Origin: Micrococcaceae bacterium
GTDB lineage: Bacteria; Actinomycetota; Actinomycetes; Actinomycetales; Micrococcaceae
DNA length: 64,000 bases
Reading direction: 5' to 3'
Assembly (NCBI GenBank): GCA_025465475.1
Contig: JAODMR010000141.1
Coordinates: 1-64,000, forward strand
Below, in pieces: positions 17,983 to 27,638 of this stretch; the stretch's first letter is position 1, and every line of letters begins with the position of its first letter. The translations under genes were made by a program, and so were the position numbers. A model generated the notes under the pieces. It saw nothing but the letters and a program-made list of their open reading frames with translations. It made no database searches and was not told where the DNA came from.

Positions 17983-19569
17983 TCAGTTGCCCTCTTCTGT
18001 AGATGCCTGGATGCTGGAGGATTCTGAGGCCGTGCCGGACAACGCCGCGTGCCCGGCAGAGATGGACCCGGGTCGGTGCGTTTCCACCCAACCGTCGAGG
18101 TTGCGCTGCGGGGCGACGCTAAGGGTAAGGGCTCCGGCGGGCACGTCCTTACGGATGACGGCACCGGCCCCGCTGTACGCACCGTCGCCGACGGACACGG
18201 GTGCCACGAAGACGGTGTTCGACCCGGTGCGGACTCCAGAGCCGATCACGGTGCGGTGCTTGTGCTCGCCGTCGTAATTGGCGGTGATATTGCCGCAGCC
18301 GATGTTCGTGTCCTCGCCGATCTCCGCGTCACCGGCGTAACCGAGGTGGGACAGCTTGGACCGGCGGCCGATGGTGACGTTCTTGGTTTCGTAGAAGGCG
18401 CCGATTTTGCCCTCCTCCCCGAGCACGGTGCCGGGCCGCAGGTAGGTAAACGGACCGACGGTGGCGCCCTCCCCAATCACGGCACCGCTGCCGTGGGTGC
18501 GCATAACGGTGGCGCCGGCACCCACCGTGACGTCGGTCAGGGTAGTGTCGGGGCCGACGACGGCGTCCCTGGCCACCGAGGTTGAGCCGTGCAGTTGGGT
18601 GCCGGGCAGCACCGTGACGTCCTCCTGCAATGCGACGGAGGCATCGATCCAGGTGGTGCGCGGATCGACGATCGTCACGCCGGCGCGCATCCAGGCGTCC
18701 AGGATGCGCCGGTTGTGTTCAGCGCCCAGGGCGGCGAGCTGGACCCGGTCGTTGGCGCCCTCCACCTGCCAGCGGTCCGTGGTGACGACGGCGGCCACCC
18801 TGCCACCGGCGTCCCTGGCCAGGGCCAGCACGTCGGTCAGGTACATCTCACCCTGGGCGTTGTCAGCGGTCACGGAGTTCAGGGCGTCGCGGAGCACTGC
18901 AGCATCAAAGGCGTAGATTCCCGAGTTGATCTCCCGGATCCCGCGCTCGGCCGCAGTGGCGTCCTTGTGCTCCCGGATCCCCAGCACGGTGTCGTCCTCG
19001 GCGCGCAGGATGCGTCCGTAGCCGGTGGCGTCATCCAACACGGCGGTCAGCACCGTCACCGCGTTCTGGTCCGCGGAATGTGCGGCCACCAGGTCCCGCA
19101 GCAGGTCGGGGGTCAGCAGCGGCACGTCGCCGTAGGTGACCACGACAGTTCCCGTGACCGATGCCTGCGCGTCCAGGGCCTCCAGGGCAACCTGCACGGC
19201 ACGACCCGTGCCGGGAACCTCATCCTGGTCCACCAGCAGGGCCAGGGGGTCAAGGGCGGCGACGGCGGCAGCGACCTGCTCGCGCTCGTGCCGGACCACG
19301 ACTGCCAACCTGCTGGGCTCCAGCGCACGGGCGGCGGCGAGGGCATGCCCGAGCAGGGGAACACCGCCGAGGGGATGCAGGATCTTGGGGGTTCGTGATT
19401 TCATCCGGGTGCCGGCACCGGCGGCCAGGACGATCACCGCCGCTGGAGAGCCCGCACCTGCATGGCCTGCGGTTGAGGGGCCTTCGGGCCGGTTGCCGTT
19501 TCCCGCTTCGCCGGTGCTGCCTGGCGCGGGCTGGGAAGTGGTGCGGGGTTCGGAAGGCTGGTCACTCAC
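17983..19569 (-). CDS. glmU: Bifunctional UDP-GlcNAc pyrophosphorylase / GlcN-1-P acetyltransferase
   Basis: 528 aa from GTG 19567-19569, chosen for the AAGGAG nine bases upstream. It makes UDP-GlcNAc from GlcN-1-P, acetyl-CoA and UTP for peptidoglycan and wall polymers. A Ser/Gly/Pro-rich N-terminal extension of about 42 residues precedes the uridylyltransferase domain (VIVLAAGAGTRMKSRTPK, residues about 45-62; VVVTYGDVPLLTPD). The C-terminal half is a left-handed beta-helix with repeated hexapeptides and the acetyltransferase motifs (GAFYETKNVTIG, GNITANYDGEHKHRT). The C-terminus adds a short Ser-rich tail. First gene of glmU-prs, downstream of tRNA-Gln. The disordered N-terminal extension is unusual for GlmU in general but its effect is unknown. 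Confidence 0.96.
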   Translation of the reverse strand: MSDQPSEPRTTSQPAPGSTGEAGNGNRPEGPSTAGHAGAGSPAAVIVLAAGAGTRMKSRTPKILHPLGGVPLLGHALAAARALEPSRLAVVVRHEREQVAAAVAALDPLALLVDQDEVPGTGRAVQVALEALDAQASVTGTVVVTYGDVPLLTPDLLRDLVAAHSADQNAVTVLTAVLDDATGYGRILRAEDDTVLGIREHKDATAAERGIREINSGIYAFDAAVLRDALNSVTADNAQGEMYLTDVLALARDAGGRVAAVVTTDRWQVEGANDRVQLAALGAEHNRRILDAWMRAGVTIVDPRTTWIDASVALQEDVTVLPGTQLHGSTSVARDAVVGPDTTLTDVTVGAGATVMRTHGSGAVIGEGATVGPFTYLRPGTVLGEEGKIGAFYETKNVTIGRRSKLSHLGYAGDAEIGEDTNIGCGNITANYDGEHKHRTVIGSGVRTGSNTVFVAPVSVGDGAYSGAGAVIRKDVPAGALTLSVAPQRNLDGWVETHRPGSISAGHAALSGTASESSSIQASTEEGN

Positions 19570-19708
19570 GGGCAGGCACTCCTTGCTGTGTTTCTGGCTG
19601 ACCGGTTCCGGTGCACATTGCCGCCGGCGGCCCCAAGCTGGGTCCAAGCAGGACCACAGGGCAATCCTACGGTGAGCCAGCGCGGCGGGGTTTGCCCTCC
19701 GGACCCTG

Positions 19709-19783
19709 TGGTTCCGCCCATAGGATTCGAACCTATACTCCACGGCTCCAAAGGCCGGGGTGCTGCCATTACACCAGAGCGGA
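19709..19783 (-). tRNA. tRNA-Gln (UUG)
   Basis: 75 nt on the minus strand including an encoded CCA. The acceptor stem TCCGCTC pairs with GGGCGGA (one G-T wobble); D-arm GTGT..GCAC; anticodon loop CTTTGGA gives UUG for Gln, with four of five anticodon-stem pairs intact (27-43 is a C-T mismatch); T-arm ATAGG-TTCGAAT-CCTAT is perfect. It lies between the ABC-F gene and glmU, a position known for tRNA-Gln in several actinobacteria. Confidence 0.93.
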
Positions 19784-19917
19784 CCGTGCTGCCTGCGGCG
19801 GGACCGTTCCGAAGAACCGCTGCCAACCGGCTGGCTGCACGAGTATCAAGTTTGCCATGCCGACGGCAGTGCCCGCGACTTTGCCCCGGAAGCGGAGGGG
19901 CAGGACTGCTGGTGGTG

Positions 19918-21852
19918 TTACTCCAGCAGCTCCGAGGCTTCCAACCACTGCTGTTCCAACGCATCTTTTTCGGCGCTCACGCCCTGCAGCTTGCGGTTCA
20001 ACTCAGCGAGATCCTCGTAGTTCCCGGCCCCGGCTGCCATCTGGGCGTGCAGCTTCTCCTCCTGGCTGGCCAACTTGCCCAGCTGCCGCTCAATCCGATT
20101 GATTTCCTTGCGCGCTTCCCGCTTTTCCGCCTCGGTGGCCCCTCCGCCGTTCGCCCCTTCGCCGGCAGCACCAGGGTTGGCGGCACCCGAAGCGGCTCCC
20201 GATGAGGAGGCACCGTTCCCGGCTCCGCTGACGGCCAGGGCCGCTTCGCGGAGCTGCAGGTACTGATCGACGCCGCCCGGAAGGTCGCGGATCTTTCCGT
20301 CGCCCAGCAGCGCCATCTGGCGGTCCGTGACCCGCTCCAGCAGGTACCTGTCGTGCGAAACCACCACCAGTGTTCCCGGCCATCCGTCCAATACATCCTC
20401 CACCGCCGAAAGAGTGTCAGTGTCCAGGTCATTGGTTGGCTCATCGAGCATCAGCACGTTGGGCTCCCCCACCAGCAGCCGCAGCAGCTGCAGCCGGCGG
20501 CGTTCCCCACCGGACAGGCTGCGGACCTGGGTCCACTGTTTCTCGTTGGTGAATCCGAGCTGTTCGACCAACTGGCCGGCGCTCAGTTCGCGCCCGCCGA
20601 CGCTGAAAGTCCGTTTCTCCTGCTCGATCACTTCGATCACCCGCAGGTCAAGGACGTCGTCCAGCTCCCGAACCTCCTGGCTGAGTACAGCCGTCTGAAC
20701 GGTCTTGCCCTTTTTTCGGCGGCCCGAGGTGGGGGCAACCTCGCCGTTGAGCAGGCGCAACAGGGTGGTCTTGCCGGCGCCGTTGACGCCGACCAGGCCC
20801 AGCCGCTCCCCCGGAGCCAGCCGAAGCGTGATGTTGGAGAACAACTCGCGCCGGGTCGCACCGTCTTCCCCACCAGCGTCGGCTCCAGCAGCGCCGGCTT
20901 CAGCAGCGGCGGCGTTGCTGTCAGCCGCGCCTGCGCCGCCGTCGTCGTTCCCGCCATCTGCACGATAGGCCAGGGAGACGTTTTCCAGGTCCAGCACGTC
21001 CTTGCCCAGCCTGGCGGTGGCCATCTTGTTCAGCGAGAGTGTGTCGCGGGGTTCGGGCACATCGGCGATCAGCTCGTTGGCTGCCTCAATGCGGAACTTG
21101 GGTTTCGCGGTGCGGGCCGGTGCGCCGCGGCGCAGCCAGGCGAGTTCCTTCTTGACCAACTGCGCCCGCTTGCTTTCCACCACCGATGCCATCCGGTCAC
21201 GCTCGGCACGGGCCAGGACGTAGGCGGCATAACCGCCCTCGAAGGGGTCGACGACGGCGTCGTGGACTTCCCAGGTCCGGGTGCAGACCTCGTCCAGGAA
21301 CCACCGGTCGTGGGTGACCACCAGGAAGGCGCCCTCGGTGGCGCGCCACCGCGTCTTCAGGTGCCGCGCGAGCCACGCCACGCCTTCAACGTCGAGGTGG
21401 TTGGTTGGTTCGTCCAACATGATGACGTCGTCGTCGCCGATCAGCAGCTTGGCCAGCGCGACCCTGCGTTTCTGCCCCCCGGAGAGGGAGTGCACGTTGG
21501 CGTGCCAGTCGACTTCCCCGACCAGGGCACCCATGATCTCCCGGATTTTGGAATTGGAGGCCCACTCGTGTTCGGCCTGGTCGCCCACGATGGCTTCCCC
21601 GACGGTGAGGTCGCCGTCCAGGACGTCGGACTGGTCCAGGTAGCCCACGGTGACGTTCCGTCGGGACGTGACACGGCCTTCATCGGGGGTTTGCCGCTGG
21701 GCGAGCAGGCGCATGAGGGTGGATTTGCCGTCGCCGTTGCGGCCAACGATGCCGATCCGGTCCCCCTCCTCCAGGCCCAGCGTGACGCCGTCGAGCACGG
21801 TGCGGGTAGCGAACTGGACGGTGAGGTTTTCGCCGCCGAGGAGGTGTGCCAC
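19918..21852 (-). CDS. ABC-F family ATPase (Uup-like, translation-associated)
   Basis: 644 aa; GTG start at 21850-21852 with GGAAAG about ten bases upstream. Two nucleotide-binding domains and no membrane segments: NBD1 has GRNGDGKST, LSGGQKRRVALAKLL and DEPTNHLD; NBD2 has GVNGAGKTT, LSGGERRRLQLLRLL and DEPTNDLD. A charged linker lies between them and a C-terminal coiled coil (KREARKEINRIERQLGKLAS onward) is preceded by a Gly/Ala/Ser-rich hinge, as in Uup/EttA-type proteins acting on ribosomes or branched DNA. An Ala/Gly/Asp-rich insertion of about 40 residues sits near the start of NBD2. It is in the ispE-rsmA-rpfB line, 67 bp after ispE. Antibiotic resistance is possible for ABC-F proteins, but the housekeeping context favours a general role. 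Confidence 0.93.
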   Translation of the reverse strand: MAHLLGGENLTVQFATRTVLDGVTLGLEEGDRIGIVGRNGDGKSTLMRLLAQRQTPDEGRVTSRRNVTVGYLDQSDVLDGDLTVGEAIVGDQAEHEWASNSKIREIMGALVGEVDWHANVHSLSGGQKRRVALAKLLIGDDDVIMLDEPTNHLDVEGVAWLARHLKTRWRATEGAFLVVTHDRWFLDEVCTRTWEVHDAVVDPFEGGYAAYVLARAERDRMASVVESKRAQLVKKELAWLRRGAPARTAKPKFRIEAANELIADVPEPRDTLSLNKMATARLGKDVLDLENVSLAYRADGGNDDGGAGAADSNAAAAEAGAAGADAGGEDGATRRELFSNITLRLAPGERLGLVGVNGAGKTTLLRLLNGEVAPTSGRRKKGKTVQTAVLSQEVRELDDVLDLRVIEVIEQEKRTFSVGGRELSAGQLVEQLGFTNEKQWTQVRSLSGGERRRLQLLRLLVGEPNVLMLDEPTNDLDTDTLSAVEDVLDGWPGTLVVVSHDRYLLERVTDRQMALLGDGKIRDLPGGVDQYLQLREAALAVSGAGNGASSSGAASGAANPGAAGEGANGGGATEAEKREARKEINRIERQLGKLASQEEKLHAQMAAGAGNYEDLAELNRKLQGVSAEKDALEQQWLEASELLE

Positions 21853-21919
21853 AGATCAACCACTTTCCAAAGGAATCAAGGCCATCCAGCCTACCGCCGA
21901 ATGGCGGTTCACCGCCCGG

Positions 21920-22888
21920 TCAGCGGGTAATGTCGCCGATGACCTTGGCTCCATGGACCGGCCCGTGCACCGGCAGGGACTGGTGTCCGCGCGCGTCCAT
22001 GGCATCAGCAAGGGCGTAAGCTTCGTCTTCGCCCTCGGCGAGCAGGGCGATGGTGGGGCCGGATCCGGAGACCAGCGATGCCAAGGCGCCCAACTCCGCC
22101 CCGTCGGCGAGGACTCCTGCCAGTTGCGGAGCCAACGCGATAGAGGCCGGTTCCAGGTCGTTGCCCAGGACCCTGGCCAAGGCCTTGGCATCGCCGGCGC
22201 GCAGGGCGCTCAGCACGTCCGGGTCCAGCGCTCGCGGTTCGTCCGGTTTGGTGCCGGCAGCTTCCCGCAACCGGTCCAGCTGGGCGTAGACCGCGGGAGT
22301 GGACAGGCCTGCGTCCGACTGGACCAGCACCCAGTGCAGCTGGTTAGGTGCCAGGGCCGGAGTCAGTTGGTCGCCCACCCCGAGGCCGACGGCGGCGCCT
22401 CCCAACAGCGCAAAGGGCACGTCGGCCCCCAACTCGGCTGCGAGATGCGCCAGTTCCTCCCTCGACAGGCCGCTGTTCCACAGCTCGTCGCAGGCCAGCA
22501 GGGTGGCTGCGGCATCAGCGGAGCCACCGCCCATACCACCGGCCACGGGCACCCGCTTGGTCAGTTCCAGGTGCACACCGCCCGCGTGTTCGCTGACCTC
22601 GGCCATGAGCCGAGCCGCCCGGACGGCCAGGTTGCGGTCATCCAGCGGAATATCGGCGACGGCTGGGGAGTGTTGGGCCGCCGTGGCAATGCTGACGGTA
22701 ACGTCCGTGCCTGGTACTGAGGTGGCGCTGACCTCTTCGAATAGGGAAACGGCCAGGTAGAGGCTGGCGACGGCGTGGTAGCCATCGGGCCGACGGGGTC
22801 CCACCCGGAAGGAAACATTGATTTTCCCCGGCGCGCGGACCCGTACCGTCCGTCCAGGCAATGGAGGCCGCACTGCAGCACCGGCCAC
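21920..22888 (-). CDS. ispE: 4-diphosphocytidyl-2-C-methyl-D-erythritol kinase
   Basis: 322 aa. The GTG start (22886-22888) abuts the TAG stop of rsmA with no gap, so translation is coupled. A GHMP-family kinase of the MEP isoprenoid pathway, it phosphorylates CDP-ME at the 2-hydroxyl, on the way to IPP/DMAPP and then undecaprenyl carriers and menaquinone. Motifs: RAPGKINVSFRVGPRRPDGYH at the N-terminus, the ATP loop PVAGGMGGGSADAAATL, and the C-terminal GHMP motif LVSGSGPTIALLAEG. Normal length. The rsmA-ispE order is widely conserved in actinobacteria. Confidence 0.96.
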   Translation of the reverse strand: MAGAAVRPPLPGRTVRVRAPGKINVSFRVGPRRPDGYHAVASLYLAVSLFEEVSATSVPGTDVTVSIATAAQHSPAVADIPLDDRNLAVRAARLMAEVSEHAGGVHLELTKRVPVAGGMGGGSADAAATLLACDELWNSGLSREELAHLAAELGADVPFALLGGAAVGLGVGDQLTPALAPNQLHWVLVQSDAGLSTPAVYAQLDRLREAAGTKPDEPRALDPDVLSALRAGDAKALARVLGNDLEPASIALAPQLAGVLADGAELGALASLVSGSGPTIALLAEGEDEAYALADAMDARGHQSLPVHGPVHGAKVIGDITR

Positions 22889-23803
22889 CTAGGACAACGC
22901 CTTCGCTTCGGCGATGCGCGTGAACGCGATGATGTCCAGCACCTCGCCCCGGGCCCGGGGGTCCACGCCGGCAGTTGCCAGGTACCGTTCCGCCTCGACG
23001 GCCCCGCCCGCCCAGCCGGCCAACGCGGCCCGCAGGGTTTTCCGACGTTGCGCGAACGCAGCATCGATGACCGCGAACACCTGCTCGCGGCTGGCGGAGG
23101 TCTGCGGTGGTTCCCTCCGGGTGAAGGAGACCAGTCCCGAGGAAATCTTTGGTGCCGGCCAGAAGACGTTCATACCGATGACTCCTGCCTTGCGCATGGA
23201 GGAGTACCAGGCTGCCTTGACCGACGGCACCCCGTAGGTTTTGGATCCGGGTGCCGCGGCGAGCCGGTCCGCCACTTCATCCTGCACCATCACCAGGCCG
23301 TGCTGCAGGCTCGGAAAGTGTTCCAGCAGGTGCAGCACCACGGGCACGGCCACGTTGTACGGCAGGTTTGCCACGAGGGCAGTGGGTTCGGCCGGAAGCT
23401 CGGTGACGCGCATGGCGTCCGAGAGGACGACGTCGAGGGAGTCCGCCAAGTGGGGGCGGAAGGCGCGTACCGTGGCCGGCAGCTTGCCGGCCAGCACGGG
23501 ATCGATTTCGACGGCGACGACGCGGGCCGCGGCATCGAGCAGCCCGAGCGTGAGGGAGCCGAGGCCAGGTCCAACTTCCAGAACGGTCTCCGAGGGGTCC
23601 AGCCGGGCGGCAGCGACGATCCGGCGGATGGTGTTGCCGTCGATGACGAAGTTCTGGCCCAGGGTCTTGGTGGGCCGGACCCCGATCTCGTTCGCGAGCC
23701 GGCGGATTTCCGTGGCTCCAAGCAGCGGTTGGGGTCCCGGCGCCGATTCCCCCGTGGGCTGCGGCGGGGAGGAGGGTCCGCGCTGCGGATCAGGTACGGA
23801 CAT
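22889..23803 (-). CDS. rsmA: 16S rRNA (A1518/A1519-N6)-dimethyltransferase
   Basis: 304 aa from ATG 23801-23803 ([10 protein letters not shown]) with AAGGTGACG just before; in-frame codons up to 24154 overlap rpfB and are rejected. KsgA dimethylates two adjacent adenines in the 3'-terminal 16S rRNA hairpin during 30S maturation, using SAM. Motifs: [22 protein letters not shown]-binding [20 protein letters not shown], and the catalytic [11 protein letters not shown] Pro/Ser-rich N-terminal stretch of about 30 residues precedes the domain. It is downstream of the rpfB terminator, so it probably has its own promoter in the 142-bp gap, and it reads directly into ispE. Confidence 0.96.
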   Translation of the reverse strand: MSVPDPQRGPSSPPQPTGESAPGPQPLLGATEIRRLANEIGVRPTKTLGQNFVIDGNTIRRIVAAARLDPSETVLEVGPGLGSLTLGLLDAAARVVAVEIDPVLAGKLPATVRAFRPHLADSLDVVLSDAMRVTELPAEPTALVANLPYNVAVPVVLHLLEHFPSLQHGLVMVQDEVADRLAAAPGSKTYGVPSVKAAWYSSMRKAGVIGMNVFWPAPKISSGLVSFTRREPPQTSASREQVFAVIDAAFAQRRKTLRAALAGWAGGAVEAERYLATAGVDPRARGEVLDIIAFTRIAEAKALS

Positions 23804-23850
23804 CGTCACCTTGCCATCGTAGTGGAGGTTCGGGACCCCGCCCGGCCGGA

Positions 23851-23862
23851 ACCGGTACCGGT
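23851..23862. promoter_or_regulatory. Perfect 12-bp palindrome upstream of rsmA
   Basis: ACCGGTACCGGT is exactly self-complementary and lies 48 bp upstream of the rsmA start, between it and the rpfB terminator. A protein-binding site is possible; chance occurrence in GC-rich DNA cannot be ruled out. Confidence 0.25.
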
Positions 23863-23873
23863 GGAAAGCACAA

Positions 23874-23927
23874 AGCCCGCCTTCCGCTCCGCAGCCGTTA
23901 CGGAAACAGCGGGGAGGAAGACGGGCT
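23874..23927 (-). terminator. Intrinsic terminator downstream of rpfB
   Basis: On the minus strand, 19 bases after the rpfB stop, AGCCCGTCTTCCTCCCCGC pairs with GCGGAGCGGAAGGCGGGCT (few mismatches, about 16-base loop), followed by TTTGTGCTTT. This is the clearest rho-independent terminator in the window and separates rpfB from rsmA. Confidence 0.75.
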
Positions 23928-23945
23928 TCGCTTGAAGAAGGTGGA

Positions 23946-25473
<1,528 letters not shown>

Positions 25474-26376
25474 TCAATCAGCCCAGGAGCCGTATACCGC
25501 TTCGGTGTTGGCGGCTAACTGACCACACAAGTCAGCCAGGTCCATCCCTCGTAGCTCGGCCATGGCGCGCACGGTCCACGGCAGCATGTAGCTTGCGTTG
25601 GGCCGGCCACGATGCGGATGCGGAGTCAGGAACGGCGCGTCCGTTTCCACCAACAGCAGCTCCGGTTGCGCAATGGCGAGCGCCGCCCGCAGGTCGGCGG
25701 CGTTGCGGAAGGTCACCGTGCCGGCAAAGGACATGTACCAGCCATTGCTGTTGCATTTCCGGGCCAGCTCCTCGTCCCCGGAAAAACAGTGAAAAACGAC
25801 ACGTTCCGGAACGGCCTCGGAGCCAAGGGTCGCCACGACGTCCTCGTGCGCGTCCCGATCGTGGATCTGCAGGGCCAGGTCCAGCCGCTTGGCAATGTCG
25901 ATATGGCGGCGGAAGGAGTATTGCTGGCCCGCTCGTCCAGGTTCTTCGGTACGGAAGTAGTCGAGTCCTGTTTCGCCAATGGCACGGACCCGCGGATGGG
26001 AGGCCAACTCTTCAATTCCGGCGAGGGCCTCGTCCAGGGCGCCGGCGGCGGCCAGTTCGGGCGCGTCGTTGGGATGCAGTGCGACGGCGGCGAGCAGCCT
26101 GGAGTCGAGCTCCAGCAGTTCCACGGCCCGTCGGGACGACTCCAGGTCGGTTCCCACCTGCACCACCCCGCGGACGCCGGCCTCCCCGGCCGCGTCCAGC
26201 GCGTCCCGGACGGAAACCTGCGTGGAGTCATCGCTGCCGAACTCCAGGTGCGTGTGATTGTCCATCACTGCCACGGGCAGCGGTTCCGGCGCCGGCGGAT
26301 AACCGGCCTTCCGGCCCCGGCCCTCGTCCGGAAGCATGGTGGACCGGTAAGCGGAAGGAGTGTCGAGGTTGTCCAT
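25474..26376 (-). CDS. tatD: TatD-family metal-dependent DNase
   Basis: 300 aa; ATG 26374-26376 with AAGGTGAGG upstream. TIM-barrel amidohydrolase fold: metal-binding DNHTHLEF near residue 39, the family signatures IGETGLDYFR, LQIHDRDAHEDV and FHCFSGDEELA, and LLVETDAPFLTPHPHRGRPN near the C-terminus. Members are Mg-dependent 3'-5' exonucleases or DNases linked to DNA repair and quality control. An N-terminal extension of about 35 residues is atypical but small. First gene of the tatD-rpfB-rsmA-ispE block; in many actinobacteria metG lies upstream, but here a divergent moxR operon does. Confidence 0.93.
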   Translation of the reverse strand: MDNLDTPSAYRSTMLPDEGRGRKAGYPPAPEPLPVAVMDNHTHLEFGSDDSTQVSVRDALDAAGEAGVRGVVQVGTDLESSRRAVELLELDSRLLAAVALHPNDAPELAAAGALDEALAGIEELASHPRVRAIGETGLDYFRTEEPGRAGQQYSFRRHIDIAKRLDLALQIHDRDAHEDVVATLGSEAVPERVVFHCFSGDEELARKCNSNGWYMSFAGTVTFRNAADLRAALAIAQPELLLVETDAPFLTPHPHRGRPNASYMLPWTVRAMAELRGMDLADLCGQLAANTEAVYGSWAD

Positions 26377-26570
26377 GATTCCTCACCTTACCGACCGGTA
26401 TGACCTCCTGCTCCCCTGCCCGTCGTTGCCGGCAGGGATCCTCGAAAACTTTCGGGCGGGAACTCTCCCGACCGGAACAGTGTTGAAACTAGTAACGTTG
26501 AAAAAGCACAGCACCGTGGCTTGCCGGCCGGCTCCTCCGGACCGCAGCCGGGGCAGCAGGAAGGCCGCCG

Positions 26571-27638
26571 ATGGACACCGAGGACCGCACCATGCTCCAC
26601 GAAGCGTCGGCGTTGCCGGCCGTGAGCCCCGCCCAGTTCCAGGAGACAAGCAGGCGCATCCTGGACGCGGTCAACACCGTGATCGATGGGAAGGCCGAGG
26701 CAGCGGAGCTGGCCCTGACGGTCCTGCTGGCGCAGGGACACCTGCTGCTCGAGGATGTCCCGGGCGTGGGGAAGACGCAGTTGGCCAAATCGCTGGCCCG
26801 GACCATTAACTGCTCGGTCAGCAGGATCCAGTTCACTCCCGATCTGCTGCCGTCTGACGTCACCGGAGTGTCAATCTTCAACCAGGCGACCCAGCTGTTT
26901 GAATTCCGGCCCGGAGCTGTCTTCGCCAACATCGTGATCGGTGATGAAATCAACCGTGCCTCCGCCAAGACCCAGTCGGCGCTGCTGGAGTGCATGGAAG
27001 AACACCAGGTGACGGTGGACGGAAGATCGTATCGGTTGGATGAGCCGTTCATGGTGGTGGCCACCCAAAACCCCATCGAGATGGAGGGCACCTATCCGCT
27101 GCCGGAAGCCCAGCGTGACCGGTTTATGGCACGCATTTCCATGGGTTACCCCGACGTCGCTGCGGAGCTGCAGATGCTGGAGACGCACCAGTCGACCTCA
27201 CCGCTGGAGCAGATCACGGCGGTGACGACCGGCACCGAGGTGGCGGCCATGATCCGGCTGGTGCATTCGGTCTACGTTTCCCGCTCCGTCAAGGAGTACA
27301 TCGTGGCTCTCGGCCGGGCCACCAGGAACAGTCCCAAGCTGCGGCTGGGCGCGAGCCCACGGGCCTTGTTACAGCTTTTGCGGGCAGCGAAAGCCTATGC
27401 CGCCCTCCGGCAGCGGGAATTTGTCCTGCCCGACGACGTCGTGGCTGTCGCCGAACCGGTCCTGGCCCACCGGCTGCTCCTGGAGCGCAAGACCGCAAGT
27501 TCCGGTGAGAGCGCGTCAACGGTGCTGGCCGGCCTGGTGGAACGATTGCCGGTTGCAGCCGAGACGCCCCGCGCCAGCAGGAATCTGTCAGGCACCTTCG
27601 GGCAGCGGACCGGCACCGACGACGCCCGGGGGCAGTGA
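26571..27638 (+). CDS. MoxR-family AAA+ ATPase
   Basis: 355 aa; ATG with AGGAAGG nine bases upstream. AAA_3 ATPase: P-loop DVPGVGKTQ (GVGKT 65-69), Walker B VIGDEINRASAKTQSALLE, sensor VVATQNPIEMEGTYPLPEAQ, and a C-terminal lid (GASPRALLQLLRAAKAYAAL). MoxR proteins act as chaperone-like ATPases, usually with a VWA or DUF58 partner; this gene is followed at once by DUF58 and transglutaminase genes with overlapping stop/start codons. The operon diverges from tatD; the 194-bp gap contains two nearby GTTGAAA motifs (26480-26505) that may be part of a promoter. The substrate is unknown. Confidence 0.94.
   Translation: MDTEDRTMLHEASALPAVSPAQFQETSRRILDAVNTVIDGKAEAAELALTVLLAQGHLLLEDVPGVGKTQLAKSLARTINCSVSRIQFTPDLLPSDVTGVSIFNQATQLFEFRPGAVFANIVIGDEINRASAKTQSALLECMEEHQVTVDGRSYRLDEPFMVVATQNPIEMEGTYPLPEAQRDRFMARISMGYPDVAAELQMLETHQSTSPLEQITAVTTGTEVAAMIRLVHSVYVSRSVKEYIVALGRATRNSPKLRLGASPRALLQLLRAAKAYAALRQREFVLPDDVVAVAEPVLAHRLLLERKTASSGESASTVLAGLVERLPVAAETPRASRNLSGTFGQRTGTDDARGQ

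Noticed and set aside
16694-18277. 527-codon plus-strand frame across the repeat array and prs
   Set aside because: It starts inside repeats and runs antisense to prs and glmU; no domain.
20353-21930. 525-codon plus-strand frame opposite the ABC-F gene
   Set aside because: The minus strand encodes two intact NBDs; the plus frame has no domain and is Gln/Gly/Val-rich antisense sequence.
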